A stretch of 64,000 bases of DNA from the NCBI RefSeq assembly GCF_024622975.1, contig NZ_JANJZT010000021.1:1-64000 (forward strand). Direction: 5' to 3'. This document shows, one piece after another, positions 54,466-63,965 of the stretch. Below the pieces are notes generated by a model that saw nothing but the letters and a program-made list of their open reading frames with translations, was not told the origin of the DNA and did no database searches. Numbering within the stretch: position 1 is the first letter of the stretch; each line of letters starts with the position of its first letter. Source of the stretch: Blautia caecimuris (lineage in GTDB: Bacteria; Bacillota; Clostridia; Lachnospirales; Lachnospiraceae). A program made the translations under genes and the position numbers.

Positions 54466-55458
54466 ATGAAGCAGTTTACAATCAACGGAAACGAGGCGGG
54501 GCAGCGTTTTGACAAGTATCTGGCAAAGCTTTTAAGAGAAGCGCCAAAAAGCTTTGTATATAAAATGCTCCGCAAAAAAAATATTACTCTGAACGGCAAA
54601 AAGGCAACAGGCAATGAAAAGCTGAACCAGGGGGACGAGATCAGGCTTTTTTTAAGCGATGAAACCTATCTGAAGTTCAGCGGAAAAGAAGCTGCGCCCA
54701 GGGCAAGTACGGATCTGGCGGTTATTTATGAAAACAGAGATATCCTTCTGATCAATAAACCGGCAGGAATGCTTTCCCAGCCGGATGAAACAAAAGAGCC
54801 TTCCCTTGTGGAGTATGTGACAGGCTATCTTCTGGACACCGGCGCTGTGACAGAGGAAGAACTGATCACCTTCCGGCCATCTGTGTGCAATCGTCTGGAC
54901 AAAAATACCAGCGGACTTGTGGCGGCAGGAAAAAGTCTGGCAGGGCTTCAGGCTCTCTCAGAGCTTTTTCATGACAGGACCATCCATAAGGATTATCTTT
55001 GTATCGTAAAAGGTGTGTTAAAGGAACAGACGCATATCCGGGGCTATTTAAAAAAAGACTCCCGATGCAACAAGGTTACTGTATATAAAAATAAAGTTCA
55101 GGATGCCCAGCCTGTAGAGACTGTGTACACACCTCTTGGCAGCAATGGAAGGACAACACTTCTGAAGGTACGACTGGTTACAGGAAGAACTCATCAGATC
55201 CGGGCGCATCTGGCCTCCCGGGGATATCCCCTTATGGGAGACAGTAAATACGGAGACAGGGAGTTTAATAAAAAATGCCGGGAGCGTTATGGTCTGAGAC
55301 ACCAGCTTCTTCATGCATTCAGCCTGACCTTCCCTCATCTGGAGGGAGACCTTTGTGAGGTTTCGGAAAAAAACTTCCGCGCAGAGCTGCCGGAGCTTTT
55401 TGAGCACATTATAAAAGAAGAACATTTAGAGGAGAGTTATCATGAAAATCTGGAATGA
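54466..55458 (+). CDS. RluA-family pseudouridine synthase
   Basis: 330 residues: an S4 RNA-binding domain (about 1-60) and the RluA catalytic domain with active-site Asp in CNRLDKNTSGL (about 141-151), HKDYLCIVKG and GRTHQIRAHLAS. It isomerises uridines in rRNA or tRNA; which position cannot be told. Weak AGGTG site. lepB overlaps its last 17 nt. Confidence 0.92.
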   Translation: MKQFTINGNEAGQRFDKYLAKLLREAPKSFVYKMLRKKNITLNGKKATGNEKLNQGDEIRLFLSDETYLKFSGKEAAPRASTDLAVIYENRDILLINKPAGMLSQPDETKEPSLVEYVTGYLLDTGAVTEEELITFRPSVCNRLDKNTSGLVAAGKSLAGLQALSELFHDRTIHKDYLCIVKGVLKEQTHIRGYLKKDSRCNKVTVYKNKVQDAQPVETVYTPLGSNGRTTLLKVRLVTGRTHQIRAHLASRGYPLMGDSKYGDREFNKKCRERYGLRHQLLHAFSLTFPHLEGDLCEVSEKNFRAELPELFEHIIKEEHLEESYHENLE

Positions 55459-55999
55459 AATCTGGGATTATGTAAAAATGATCATAATCGTAGTGGTTGT
55501 GGTGCTTTTTGTCAATAATTTTATTCTCATCAATGCAAAAATTCCTTCTGAGTCCATGGAAAATACCATTATGACAGGGGACCGTGTATTTGGATTCCGT
55601 CTTGCCTATGGACTGAATGTGGATCTGTTTGGAAACCATATTTCCAAAAAAGTAAAGGATCCGGAGCGTTTTGACATTATTATCTTTAAATATCCGGATG
55701 ATGAAAGCCAGCTGTTTATCAAGCGTCTGATCGGCCTTCCGGGAGAGACCGTGGAGATCAGAGACGGAAAGGTCTATATTGACGGAGCCCTGGAGCCGCT
55801 GGATGACAGCTTTGTTCCTGAGGTGCCTACCGGAGACTACGGACCATATAAGGTTCCTGAGAATTCTTACTTTATGCTTGGAGACAACCGGGAAAATTCA
55901 AGGGATTCCAGATTCTGGGACAACACCTTTGTCACCTTTGATCAGATCGTGGGAAAAGCAGTGCTCCGTTATTTCCCATCCATTAAAATCCTGAAATAA
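55442..55999 (+). CDS. lepB: Signal peptidase I
   Basis: 185 residues: one N-terminal membrane helix (about 13-34), catalytic Ser in PSESM (about 38), general base Lys in IKRLIGLPGE (about 92-101), and the box LGDNRENSRDSR (about 143-154). Gram-positive S26A peptidase that removes signal peptides outside the membrane. GAGGAGAG lies inside rluA. Confidence 0.95.
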   Translation: MKIWNEIWDYVKMIIIVVVVVLFVNNFILINAKIPSESMENTIMTGDRVFGFRLAYGLNVDLFGNHISKKVKDPERFDIIIFKYPDDESQLFIKRLIGLPGETVEIRDGKVYIDGALEPLDDSFVPEVPTGDYGPYKVPENSYFMLGDNRENSRDSRFWDNTFVTFDQIVGKAVLRYFPSIKILK

Positions 56000-56009
56000 G
56001 GAGCGGATT

Positions 56010-56540
56010 ATGGCATGGGTCAGCAGAGGACTCCGGGGTTCTACTCTGGAGGAGCTTGTCAATCGTACAAATGAACAATATGCAGAAAAAAAACTGGCAC
56101 TGATACAGAAGATCCCCACTCCTATTACGCCTGTGCGTATGGACAAAGATCATCACCAGATCACTCTGGCGTATTTTGAACAGCGCAGTACCGTAGATTA
56201 TATCGGTGCTGTGCAGGGAATTCCTGTGTGTTTTGATGCAAAGGAATGCAGCACAGATACGTTTCCTTTAAGCAACATTCATTCACATCAGGTCGCCTTT
56301 ATGAAAGCGTTTGAAGAGCAGGGAGGAGTGGCATTCTTTTTGCTCTTTTTCAGCAGTGAGGATATATTTTATTATCTTCCTTTACGCCAGCTTTTAATTT
56401 TCTGGGAGCGCATGGAAAAGGGAGGCAGAAAAAGCTTCCGCAGAGAGGAACTGGAACAGCAGTTTTACCTTCCGAGACAGAGCGGATTTTTTGTTCCCTA
56501 TCTGGAGGGACTGAAAATGGATCTGAATTTACGGGATTGA
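56010..56540 (+). CDS. recU: Holliday junction resolvase RecU
   Basis: 176-residue nuclease of the RecU family: SRGLRGSTLEELVNRTNEQY at the N-terminus, acidic active site in STVDYIGAVQGIPVCFDAKEC (about 61-81), and HQVAFMKAFEEQGGVAFFLL. It resolves Holliday junctions and works with RuvAB, encoded at 29.9-31.5 kb. AAGGAG site. Its stop codon overlaps the -35 of the his operon promoter. Confidence 0.93.
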   Translation: MAWVSRGLRGSTLEELVNRTNEQYAEKKLALIQKIPTPITPVRMDKDHHQITLAYFEQRSTVDYIGAVQGIPVCFDAKECSTDTFPLSNIHSHQVAFMKAFEEQGGVAFFLLFFSSEDIFYYLPLRQLLIFWERMEKGGRKSFRREELEQQFYLPRQSGFFVPYLEGLKMDLNLRD

Positions 56541-56565
56541 CAAGTGGTTTCGCATTTATTATAAT
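56537..56565 (+). promoter_or_regulatory. Consensus sigma-A promoter of the his operon
   Basis: Perfect TTGACA (56537-56542) and TATAAT (56560-56565) with a 17-nt spacer, about 60 nt ahead of hisZ. The -35 covers the recU stop codon. Confidence 0.88.
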
Positions 56566-56579
56566 CTTATTATTTAATA

Positions 56580-56600
56580 TAGTATCGCAGTAGCGAACTA
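56580..56600 (+). promoter_or_regulatory. Palindromic operator candidate for the his operon
   Basis: TAGT-A-TCGC-AGTA-GCGA-ACTA: two nested inverted repeats around a 4-nt centre with one extra base, located 14-35 nt after the -10, about where transcription begins. A repressor bound here would block the very strong promoter. A TrpR-like histidine regulator (HisR/YerC) is a reasonable guess; no such gene is in the window. Confidence 0.5.
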
Positions 56601-56625
56601 AAGTAATAATAAGGAGGAAGGAAGC

Positions 56626-57744
56626 ATGCAGAGGATTTTTCATACACCTGAGGGCGTCCGGGATATATACGGCAGAGAATGCAGGCAGAAGCATGAACTG
56701 AAACGCCGGATCCGCAGTGTATTTCAGAAATACGGCTATGAAGAGATAGAAACACCCACATTTGAATATTTTGAAGTATTCAGTCAGGAGGTAGGGACGG
56801 TTCCGTCCAGAGAGCTTTATAAATTTTTTGACAGAGACGGAAATACGCTTGTACTGAGACCGGACTTTACACCCTCGGTATCAAGAGCCTGCGCTTCTTA
56901 TTTTTCTCCGGATCAGGAGCCGGTTACTCTGTTTTATACAGGACAGACCTTTATAAACAGCTCCAGCTATCAGGGCAGGCTGAAAGAGATCACCCAGATG
57001 GGTGTGGAGCGGATCGGGGACGATTCTCCCGAGGCTGACGCAGAGCTTCTGGCAATGACAGTGGAAGCGCTTCTGTCCTGTGGATTAAGAGAATTTCAGG
57101 TCAGTGTGGGACAGGTGGACTATTTTAAATCTCTGCTGAAGGAAGCAGGTCTTGAAAAAGAGGCAGAAGAACATCTGAGAGCGCTGATCTCAGAAAAAAA
57201 TTACTTCGGCGTGGAGGAACTGGTAGAAGAACAGAAGCTTTGTCCCCAACTGGCAGCAGTATTTCAGGAGCTTCCTCATCTTTTTGGTTCTGTGGAAGTA
57301 CTGAAAAAAGCCAGAAGCCTTACAGATAATCAGTCAGCAGTCCGGGCAGTGGAGCGTCTGGAACGGATCTATGAGCTTCTGAAGGTTTACGGATATGAAA
57401 AATATATTTGCTTTGATTTTGGAATGGTAAGCCGGATCCAGTATTATACAGGGATTATTTTTCAGGCTTATACCTATGGAACAGGAGAACCGCTGGTAAA
57501 GGGCGGACGTTATAATGAGCTTCTGAAGCACTTTGGCGCGCCTGCCGCTTCTGTGGGCTTTGTGATCATGGCAGACAGTCTTCTTACTGCGCTTTCCAGA
57601 CAAAAGATAGAGATCCTTCCCGATGAAGAACCCTATGTTCTCACCTACACAGAGGAAACTCTGGAGGAAACTCTGGTAAAGGCGCAGCGTCTGAGAAAAG
57701 AAGGGCGTTCTGTGTCTCTGAGAAAAAAGAAGGAGGGCTTATAA
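56626..57744 (+). CDS. hisZ: ATP phosphoribosyltransferase regulatory subunit HisZ
   Basis: 372 residues, a HisRS-like class II fold without aminoacylation function: [10 protein letters not shown] (about 7-16), [31 protein letters not shown]. It activates short-form HisG and mediates His feedback. AAGGAGGAAGG site. hisG begins one base after its stop. Confidence 0.94.
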   Translation: MQRIFHTPEGVRDIYGRECRQKHELKRRIRSVFQKYGYEEIETPTFEYFEVFSQEVGTVPSRELYKFFDRDGNTLVLRPDFTPSVSRACASYFSPDQEPVTLFYTGQTFINSSSYQGRLKEITQMGVERIGDDSPEADAELLAMTVEALLSCGLREFQVSVGQVDYFKSLLKEAGLEKEAEEHLRALISEKNYFGVEELVEEQKLCPQLAAVFQELPHLFGSVEVLKKARSLTDNQSAVRAVERLERIYELLKVYGYEKYICFDFGMVSRIQYYTGIIFQAYTYGTGEPLVKGGRYNELLKHFGAPAASVGFVIMADSLLTALSRQKIEILPDEEPYVLTYTEETLEETLVKAQRLRKEGRSVSLRKKKEGL

Positions 57745-57745
57745 T

Positions 57746-58387
57746 ATGAGATATCTTACCATTGCCCTGACAAAAGGCCGTCTTGCTCAGAAAACTCTGG
57801 ATATTTTTGAAAAGGTGGGAATTACCTGTGAAGAGATCCGGGACAAAAATTCCCGGAAGCTGATTTTTGTCAATGAGGAACTGAAGCTTAAGTTTTTTCT
57901 GGCAAAGGGTCCGGATGTACCCACATATGTGGAATATGGAGCGGCCGATATCGGCATTACCGGAAAGGATACGATCATGGAGGAGGGACGAAGGCTTTAT
58001 GAGGTTATGGACCTGGGGTTCGGGGCCTGCCGTATGTGTGTGTGCGGGCCGGAAAGTGCAAAGGAGCTTCTCCATACCAACCAGCTGATCCGGGTGGCAA
58101 CCAAATATCCCAATATTGCAAAAGACTATTTTTATAATAAAAAGCATCAGACAGTTGAGATCATCAAGCTGAACGGCTCCATTGAGCTGGCGCCTATTGT
58201 AGGGCTTTCTGAGGTGATCGTAGATATTGTGGAAACCGGAAGCACTCTGAAAGAAAACGGTCTGAAGGTGCTGGAGGAGGTATGTCCTCTGTCAGCCAGA
58301 ATGATCGTAAACCAGGTCAGCATGAAAATGGAGGATGAAAGGATCCGGAAGCTGATCAGAGAGCTTCGGGACGTGATCAGTCAGTAG
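57746..58387 (+). CDS. hisG: ATP phosphoribosyltransferase, short form
   Basis: 213 residues; the short HisG form that needs HisZ and lacks the C-terminal regulatory domain. First step of histidine synthesis. Motifs: [13 protein letters not shown] (about 6-18), [13 protein letters not shown] and the PRPP loop [14 protein letters not shown] (about 168-181). The ribosome binding site AAGGAGGG lies in hisZ. Confidence 0.96.
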   Translation: MRYLTIALTKGRLAQKTLDIFEKVGITCEEIRDKNSRKLIFVNEELKLKFFLAKGPDVPTYVEYGAADIGITGKDTIMEEGRRLYEVMDLGFGACRMCVCGPESAKELLHTNQLIRVATKYPNIAKDYFYNKKHQTVEIIKLNGSIELAPIVGLSEVIVDIVETGSTLKENGLKVLEEVCPLSARMIVNQVSMKMEDERIRKLIRELRDVISQ

Positions 58388-58418
58388 TTTATACAGACAG
58401 AAAAAGGGGGAACTGCTT

Positions 58419-59717
58419 ATGCGTACAGTAACGCTTACAAAAGAGACAACAAAAGATATTCTGGAAAATCTTCTGAAAAGAAGCCCGAATCAGTACGGCA
58501 GCTACGAAACCGCGGTCAGGGAAATTCTTGCAAAGATCCAGGAAGAGGGAGACGGGGCGCTTTTTGCATACACGAAGAAATTTGACCGGGCGGAAATCAC
58601 AGAACAGAATGTACGGGTTACGGATGAGGAAATCCGCGAAGCCTATGAGACTGTGGATCCGGCTCTTGTGGATGTGATCCGGAAGTCTCTGGTAAATATC
58701 AGAAACTATCACGAAAAACAGAAGCAGAACAGCTGGTTTACTTCCTCTGAGGATGGCACCATGCTGGGACAGAAGGTAACTCCCCTTGAAAAGGTAGGCG
58801 TTTACGTTCCGGGAGGAAAGGCGGTTTATCCATCTTCCGTTCTTATGAACATTGTTCCTGCAAAGGTGGCAGGAGTGGACCGGATTATTATGACAACACC
58901 TCCGGGGCCGGATGGGAAGGTGAACCCTTCCACTCTTGTGGCAGCAAATGAGGCCGGAGCAGATGAAATTTACAAGGCGGGAGGCGCTCAGGCAATCGGA
59001 GCTCTTGCCTATGGAACACAGAGTATTCCAAAGGTAGATAAGATTGTAGGGCCGGGAAATATTTTTGTTGCCCTGGCAAAAAAAGCAGTTTACGGACATG
59101 TGAGCATTGACTCCATTGCAGGTCCAAGCGAGATTCTTGTTCTTGCAGACGACAGCGCGAATCCGCGGTTTGTGGCAGCAGATCTTCTTTCCCAGGCAGA
59201 GCATGACGAACTGGCGTCTGCTATTCTGATCACAACAAGCAGAGAACTGGCTGAAAAAGTAAGCTGTGAGGTGGATGAGTTTGTGAAGCGCCTTTCCAGA
59301 AAAGAAATCATTCAGAAGTCTCTTGACCAGTTCGGATATATTCTTCTGGCAGAAACCATGGATCAGGCGGTGGAGGCTGCCAATGCCATTGCTTCTGAAC
59401 ATATGGAAATCGTGACCAGAAATCCTTTTGAGGTAATGATGAAGGTCAGAAATGCCGGAGCTATTTTTATCGGGGAATACAGCTCAGAGCCGCTGGGAGA
59501 TTATTTTGCAGGCCCCAACCATGTGCTTCCCACAAACGGAACTGCCAAGTTTTTTTCACCTCTTTCTGTGGATGATTTTATTAAAAAATCCAGTATTGTC
59601 TATTATTCCAGGGAAGCGCTGAAAAAGATCCATAAAGATGTGGAGCAGTTTGCAGCTTCCGAACAGCTTACTGCCCATGCAAATTCCATTGCAGTAAGAT
59701 TTGAGGGTGAGGAATAA
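58419..59717 (+). CDS. hisD: Histidinol dehydrogenase
   Basis: 432 residues; a zinc enzyme that oxidises histidinol to histidine in two NAD-dependent steps. Signatures: PGGKAVYPSSVLMN, GPSEILVLADD, the ligand region SQAEHDELASAILIT (about 255-269) and GPNHVLPTNGTAKFFSPLSVDDFIKKSS. AAAAGGGGG precedes the start. Third gene of the operon. Confidence 0.97.
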   Translation: MRTVTLTKETTKDILENLLKRSPNQYGSYETAVREILAKIQEEGDGALFAYTKKFDRAEITEQNVRVTDEEIREAYETVDPALVDVIRKSLVNIRNYHEKQKQNSWFTSSEDGTMLGQKVTPLEKVGVYVPGGKAVYPSSVLMNIVPAKVAGVDRIIMTTPPGPDGKVNPSTLVAANEAGADEIYKAGGAQAIGALAYGTQSIPKVDKIVGPGNIFVALAKKAVYGHVSIDSIAGPSEILVLADDSANPRFVAADLLSQAEHDELASAILITTSRELAEKVSCEVDEFVKRLSRKEIIQKSLDQFGYILLAETMDQAVEAANAIASEHMEIVTRNPFEVMMKVRNAGAIFIGEYSSEPLGDYFAGPNHVLPTNGTAKFFSPLSVDDFIKKSSIVYYSREALKKIHKDVEQFAASEQLTAHANSIAVRFEGEE

Positions 59718-59726
59718 GGAGGAGCT

Positions 59727-60314
59727 ATGACAAGAGAAGCATCCATTGAACGAAACACAAAAGAAACAGAGATCAAGCTGAAGCTGAACCTTGACGGAAC
59801 CGGGTATTCGGACATTATTACCGGCGTGGGATTTTTTGACCATATGCTGGACGGATTTGCCAGACATGGACTTTTTGATCTGTGTATCCGTGTTCACGGG
59901 GATCTGCAGGTAGACGATCATCATACCATAGAAGATACAGGGATTGTTCTGGGAACAGCCATTAAAGAGGCAGCTGCAGACAAAAAAGGAATACGGCGGT
60001 ACGGAAGCTGTATTCTTCCCATGGATGAAGTGCTGGTACTCTGTGCTATAGACCTGTCCGGACGGGCTTATTATTCTTCAGACGCAGAGTTTTCCTGTGA
60101 AAAAATCGGAGATATGTCTTCTGAGATGGTAAGAGAATTTTTTTATGCAGTTGCTGTAAACAGCGGAATGAACCTTCATTTTAAGGTTCTGACAAACGGA
60201 AACAGCCATCATCTTGCAGAAGCCATGTTTAAAAGCTTTGCAAAGGCCCTTGACCAGGCGCTTTCCCGTGATGAGAGGATCACGGATGTGCTTTCTACAA
60301 AGGGAAGTCTGTAA
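59727..60314 (+). CDS. hisB: Imidazoleglycerol-phosphate dehydratase
   Basis: 195 residues; the single-domain (monofunctional) form without histidinol phosphatase. Metal-binding repeats: FFDHMLDGFARHG (about 35-47), DDHHTIEDTGIVLG (about 62-75) and NSHHLAEAMFKSFAKALDQAL (about 158-178). AAGGAGG site, 9 nt behind hisD. Confidence 0.96.
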   Translation: MTREASIERNTKETEIKLKLNLDGTGYSDIITGVGFFDHMLDGFARHGLFDLCIRVHGDLQVDDHHTIEDTGIVLGTAIKEAAADKKGIRRYGSCILPMDEVLVLCAIDLSGRAYYSSDAEFSCEKIGDMSSEMVREFFYAVAVNSGMNLHFKVLTNGNSHHLAEAMFKSFAKALDQALSRDERITDVLSTKGSL

Positions 60315-60338
60315 ACACCTGATAAAAGGAGAAAATCT

Positions 60339-61622
60339 ATGACAAATAAACGATTGATTCCCTGCCTTTATCTGGAATCCGGCAGGGCGGTAACAGGATT
60401 CGGCCAGAGAAATCTTTTTGGAGACGGAGACGTAGAAGCTCTGGCAGGCTTTTACAGCGATAATGGCGCAGATGAACTTCTTGTTTTTGACTTTTCTTCC
60501 GGGGATGAGGAGCATGAAAAGGCCATTGCCCGGATCCGGGAGATCTGCGCCGTCTCAGAAATACCGGTTATGGCAGCAGGTAATATCAACCGAATGGAAG
60601 ATGTAAAAAAACTGATCTATGCAGGCTGCGCCAAGGTTGCTCTGAATTTTTCCAAGCAGAGTAATATAGAACTTCTGGAAGAAATGTCCAAACGGTTTGG
60701 TCAGGAAAAAATGTATGTATGTATTTCTTCTCCTGAGGAATTTACAGAGAATAAAGATCTGATCGAAGATTATGCAGGAGGTATCCTGGCTCTGGATGCG
60801 GTACAGAACGAGGTGGAAAAGGCTTCGTCCATGCAGGTGATCCTCCATACGGAGGAAAATCATAAAGAGACTCTGATGGAGCTTATGAAACAAAAGGCTG
60901 TGGGCGGTTTAAGCGGAGCTTTTGTAAGCGCTTCTGACACAGATCTTACTGAATTTAAGGAGCTGTGCAGAAAAAACGGGATTCCCGTGAATATTTCTGA
61001 AAGCGCGATCTCATGGTCGGAATTTAAGCTGAACAGCGATGGTCTGATTCCGGTAGTGGTTCAGGATTATAAAACAGACGAAGTGCTGATGCTGGCCTAT
61101 ATGAACGAAGAAGCCTTTCAGACCACTCTTGACAGCGGAAAAATGACCTACTGGAGCAGAAGCCGTCAGGAACTGTGGACCAAGGGATTGACTTCAGGGC
61201 ATGTACAGTATGTAAAATCCCTTACTCTGGACTGCGATAATGATACGATTCTTGCAAAAGTAGCTCAGGTGGGCGCTGCCTGCCATACAGGAAACAAAAC
61301 CTGTTTTTTTAAGCCGCTTATGAAAAAGGAATATGACGATACCAATCCTCTCAGGGTCTTTCAGGAGGTATATGATGTGATCCTTGACAGAAAGGAACAT
61401 CCAAAGGAAGGCTCTTATACCAATTATCTTTTTGATAAAGGCATTGATAAAATCCTGAAAAAAGTAGGAGAGGAATGCACAGAGATCGTCATTGCTGCCA
61501 AGAATCCGGACAAGGATGAAATGAAATACGAAATTTCAGATTTTCTTTATCATGTCATGGTACTGATGGCAGAAAGGGGCGTGACTTGGGAGGAGATCAC
61601 CAGAGAGCTGGCAAGAAGATAA
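60339..61622 (+). CDS. hisIE: HisF-like pseudoenzyme domain fused to HisI and HisE
   Basis: 427 residues in three parts. HisI (about 232-325) has the zinc/Mg motif DCDNDTIL and the Cys pair in [11 protein letters not shown]. HisE (about 335-427) has the [15 protein letters not shown] pyrophosphohydrolase motif. Together they are the cyclohydrolase and ATP-pyrophosphohydrolase steps. The N-terminal 215 residues are a HisF-like TIM barrel ([33 protein letters not shown]) but the two catalytic Asp of HisF (11 and 130) are Tyr11 and about Ser130. It is a probable non-catalytic domain. It is the last his gene here; hisA, hisF, hisH and hisC are absent. Confidence 0.88.
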   Translation: MTNKRLIPCLYLESGRAVTGFGQRNLFGDGDVEALAGFYSDNGADELLVFDFSSGDEEHEKAIARIREICAVSEIPVMAAGNINRMEDVKKLIYAGCAKVALNFSKQSNIELLEEMSKRFGQEKMYVCISSPEEFTENKDLIEDYAGGILALDAVQNEVEKASSMQVILHTEENHKETLMELMKQKAVGGLSGAFVSASDTDLTEFKELCRKNGIPVNISESAISWSEFKLNSDGLIPVVVQDYKTDEVLMLAYMNEEAFQTTLDSGKMTYWSRSRQELWTKGLTSGHVQYVKSLTLDCDNDTILAKVAQVGAACHTGNKTCFFKPLMKKEYDDTNPLRVFQEVYDVILDRKEHPKEGSYTNYLFDKGIDKILKKVGEECTEIVIAAKNPDKDEMKYEISDFLYHVMVLMAERGVTWEEITRELARR

Positions 61623-61631
61623 AGACATAGG

Positions 61632-61654
61632 AAAGGCCGGGTTTCTGGCCTTTT
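61632..61654 (+). terminator. Terminator of the his operon
   Basis: AAAGGCC (61632-61638) pairs with GGCCTTT (61647-61653) with a T-run, 10 nt after the last his stop. Confidence 0.75.
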
Positions 61655-61677
61655 GTCATGTATAAAGGAGCAAACGT

Positions 61678-63639
61678 ATGAAACAGAAAAAATATTCTCA
61701 TGTAAGAAAAAGTAACTACCGTCCGCCCAAAAATCATTCCCCGCAAAAACATCCGGAAAAAAGAATGCGGGAGGAGCGTGAGTATGTAAGGAGCATATCC
61801 CGTTCCAGATCAGCTGCTGACAGAAGAACAGCCTCTCGGAAACATGCCTCGTCTTATGGAAGTGTGCCGGAACGCAGACATCCCCGGAAGCATTCCTCGC
61901 CTTCAAGACTGATCTTGTGGAAAAAAACCGGAAAAATAAAAGCAGGTCTTCTGCTGCTGGTAATCTGTATCATAGGATGTTCAGCTATTTTTCTGGTGCG
62001 CAGTCTGGGAACCGGGGAAGCCGGAGATCATAAAAAGTCCGTGCAGACTGCAGCCAAAAAGAATGATGCCCAGGATCAGCCCCTTGATATACAGAAAACA
62101 GAAGAGATCGCTTTTGATCCCCGAAGTACGGAGGCGACCAGACCGGAGAAGCTGATCGAGTACACAGAGCTGGAAGTAGACGGAACTCTGATGGAGAATG
62201 TGGATGGCTACGCTGCGGATCAGGAAATTGCTTTTGGAATGGGAGACAAGTACACAAAAGCAGATGGGATCGTTACTTTCCGCGGAAATAATTTCCGGGA
62301 TACGGCTGCGTTTGGAACAGCAGATATAAAAGAAAATACTCTGTCCAAAATCTGGTCAAAGGATACGGGTTCTCTTTCTTCAGGAGATACGGTGTGGACC
62401 GGAAGCGGATGGACCGGTCAGCCTCTGATGCAGAAGTGGCCAAAGGAGATCCGGTCCCATATGAATATGTACGACTGGGCGAAAGAAAAAGAAAATCTTG
62501 TGGAAGTGATCTACGCCTGCATGGACGGATATGTTTACTTTCTTGATCTGGAAACCGGAAAAGAAACCAGAGACGCCCTGTATCTTGGCTATACCTTCAA
62601 AGGTTCCGGAGCGCTGGATCCCAGAGGCTATCCGATCCTCTATGTGGGAGCAGGATATAACAGCGATGAGGGAACTGCCCGGGTCTTTGTGGTGAATCTT
62701 CTGGACTGCAGCACCATGTATACCTTTGGGGACAATGATGAATTTTCTCTGAGGGGAAGTCTGAGCTTTTTTGATTCCTCACCTTTAGTGGATACAGAAA
62801 CAGATACTTTGATCTATCCCGGCGAAAACGGCATTCTTTATCTTATTAAGCTGAATACTCAATACGATCCGGAAGCGGGAAGTCTTTCGATATCTCCGGG
62901 AAAAACTGTGAAATGGCACTACTACGGCACTAGATCTTCAGAAGAAACCTTCTGGGTGGGAATGGAAGACAGCGCCGCCATATATAAAAATTATATTTTT
63001 ATGGCAGATAACGGCGGAAATATGATGTGTCTTGATCTGAATACCATGAAGCTTGTATGGGTTCAGGACATTCTGGATGATTCCAATTCAACGCCGGTGC
63101 TTTCTGTAGAGAACGGGCATCTGTATCTTTATGTAAGCACCTCTTTCCGACTGGGATGGAGAAGCTATGATTCTGCCACCATTCCTGTCTGGAAGCTGGA
63201 TGCGGAAACAGGTGAGACCGTCTGGCAGACGGATTATCAGTGCTATACCGATGACGGCGTTTCCGGCGGTGTCCAGTCCACCATTGCCTCAGGCAAAAAT
63301 AATCTTTCGGATTATATTTATGTGACTGTATCCAAAACAGAGGACAATGCCTCCGGCGTGCTTCACTGCCTGGACAAAAAAACAGGAGAGCTTGTGTGGG
63401 AGCATAAGTCAGGCTATGCCTGGTCCTCCCCGGTGTGCGTGTATGATAAAAAGGGAAACGGCAAAGTTCTCTACTGCAGCAGCGATGGAAATATGTATTT
63501 CCTTGACGGCAGGACCGGACAGGTATACGACACTCTTTCTCTCAGCGAAGGTGTGATTGAATCCTCCCCGGCCGTCTATGGAAGCACAGCGGTTGTGGGA
63601 ACAAGAGACTGCAAGATCTGGGGTGTGGAGCTTCAGTAA
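61678..63639 (+). CDS. Membrane-anchored PQQ-like beta-propeller protein
   Basis: 653 residues. A very basic, Ser/Arg-rich cytoplasmic N-terminus (about 1-85) precedes one membrane helix (about 89-108), then an extracellular linker and a beta-propeller with PQQ-like repeats of the type GYVYFLDLETGKETRDALY, GNMMCLDLNTMKLVWVQD, KLDAETGETVWQTD, GVLHCLDKKTGELVWEHKSG. Such propellers are usually scaffolds or ligand binders, and no quinoprotein chemistry is implied. AAAGGAG site. It follows the his operon terminator; its own promoter is not obvious. Confidence 0.82.
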   Translation: MKQKKYSHVRKSNYRPPKNHSPQKHPEKRMREEREYVRSISRSRSAADRRTASRKHASSYGSVPERRHPRKHSSPSRLILWKKTGKIKAGLLLLVICIIGCSAIFLVRSLGTGEAGDHKKSVQTAAKKNDAQDQPLDIQKTEEIAFDPRSTEATRPEKLIEYTELEVDGTLMENVDGYAADQEIAFGMGDKYTKADGIVTFRGNNFRDTAAFGTADIKENTLSKIWSKDTGSLSSGDTVWTGSGWTGQPLMQKWPKEIRSHMNMYDWAKEKENLVEVIYACMDGYVYFLDLETGKETRDALYLGYTFKGSGALDPRGYPILYVGAGYNSDEGTARVFVVNLLDCSTMYTFGDNDEFSLRGSLSFFDSSPLVDTETDTLIYPGENGILYLIKLNTQYDPEAGSLSISPGKTVKWHYYGTRSSEETFWVGMEDSAAIYKNYIFMADNGGNMMCLDLNTMKLVWVQDILDDSNSTPVLSVENGHLYLYVSTSFRLGWRSYDSATIPVWKLDAETGETVWQTDYQCYTDDGVSGGVQSTIASGKNNLSDYIYVTVSKTEDNASGVLHCLDKKTGELVWEHKSGYAWSSPVCVYDKKGNGKVLYCSSDGNMYFLDGRTGQVYDTLSLSEGVIESSPAVYGSTAVVGTRDCKIWGVELQ

Positions 63640-63660
63640 AAAAGTATATTCTGGTGATTT

Positions 63661-63701
63661 AAAAGGATGGTTTTCCGGAAAACGGAACGCTGTCCTTTTT
63701 T
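63661..63701 (+). terminator. Rho-independent terminator
   Basis: AAAAGGA pairs with TCCTTTTTT and an inner stem TTCCG/CGGAA, 22 nt after the propeller stop. Confidence 0.8.
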
Positions 63702-63965
63702 GAGTTTTTCATCCCTGAGAAATCTTCAGACAAACAGAATAGGAGTTTTATCTGAAAATAAAACATATACAAAAAACATCTGGTAATATATAATGCTATT
63801 ATAAATTACAGACAAAGAAAAGGACGCATAACAGGAAAAGGATCTGAACGGTAAATGAATCCCTGAAATGCTGTATTTTATTTCTGATATCATGCTGTAG
63901 GATATGGATAGCGATTGGAATGTTGATGATTCAGTATATGTAAAAAATGAGAAGGAGACAGGTTT
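63702..63965 (+). other. AT-rich leader of the next gene
   Basis: Together with the terminator this gap of 326 bases holds no open reading frame of interest. It has a TATAAT (63789-63794) without a good -35, and a second AT-rich TATTATAAAT just after. A leader of up to about 165 nt would precede the next start; I see no recognisable riboswitch core. Confidence 0.4.

Noticed and set aside
61678-63639. PQQ-dependent dehydrogenase
   Set aside because: The repeats resemble PQQ-type propellers, but I see no calcium/PQQ-binding catalytic residues and no PQQ synthesis genes. A scaffold or binding function is more likely.
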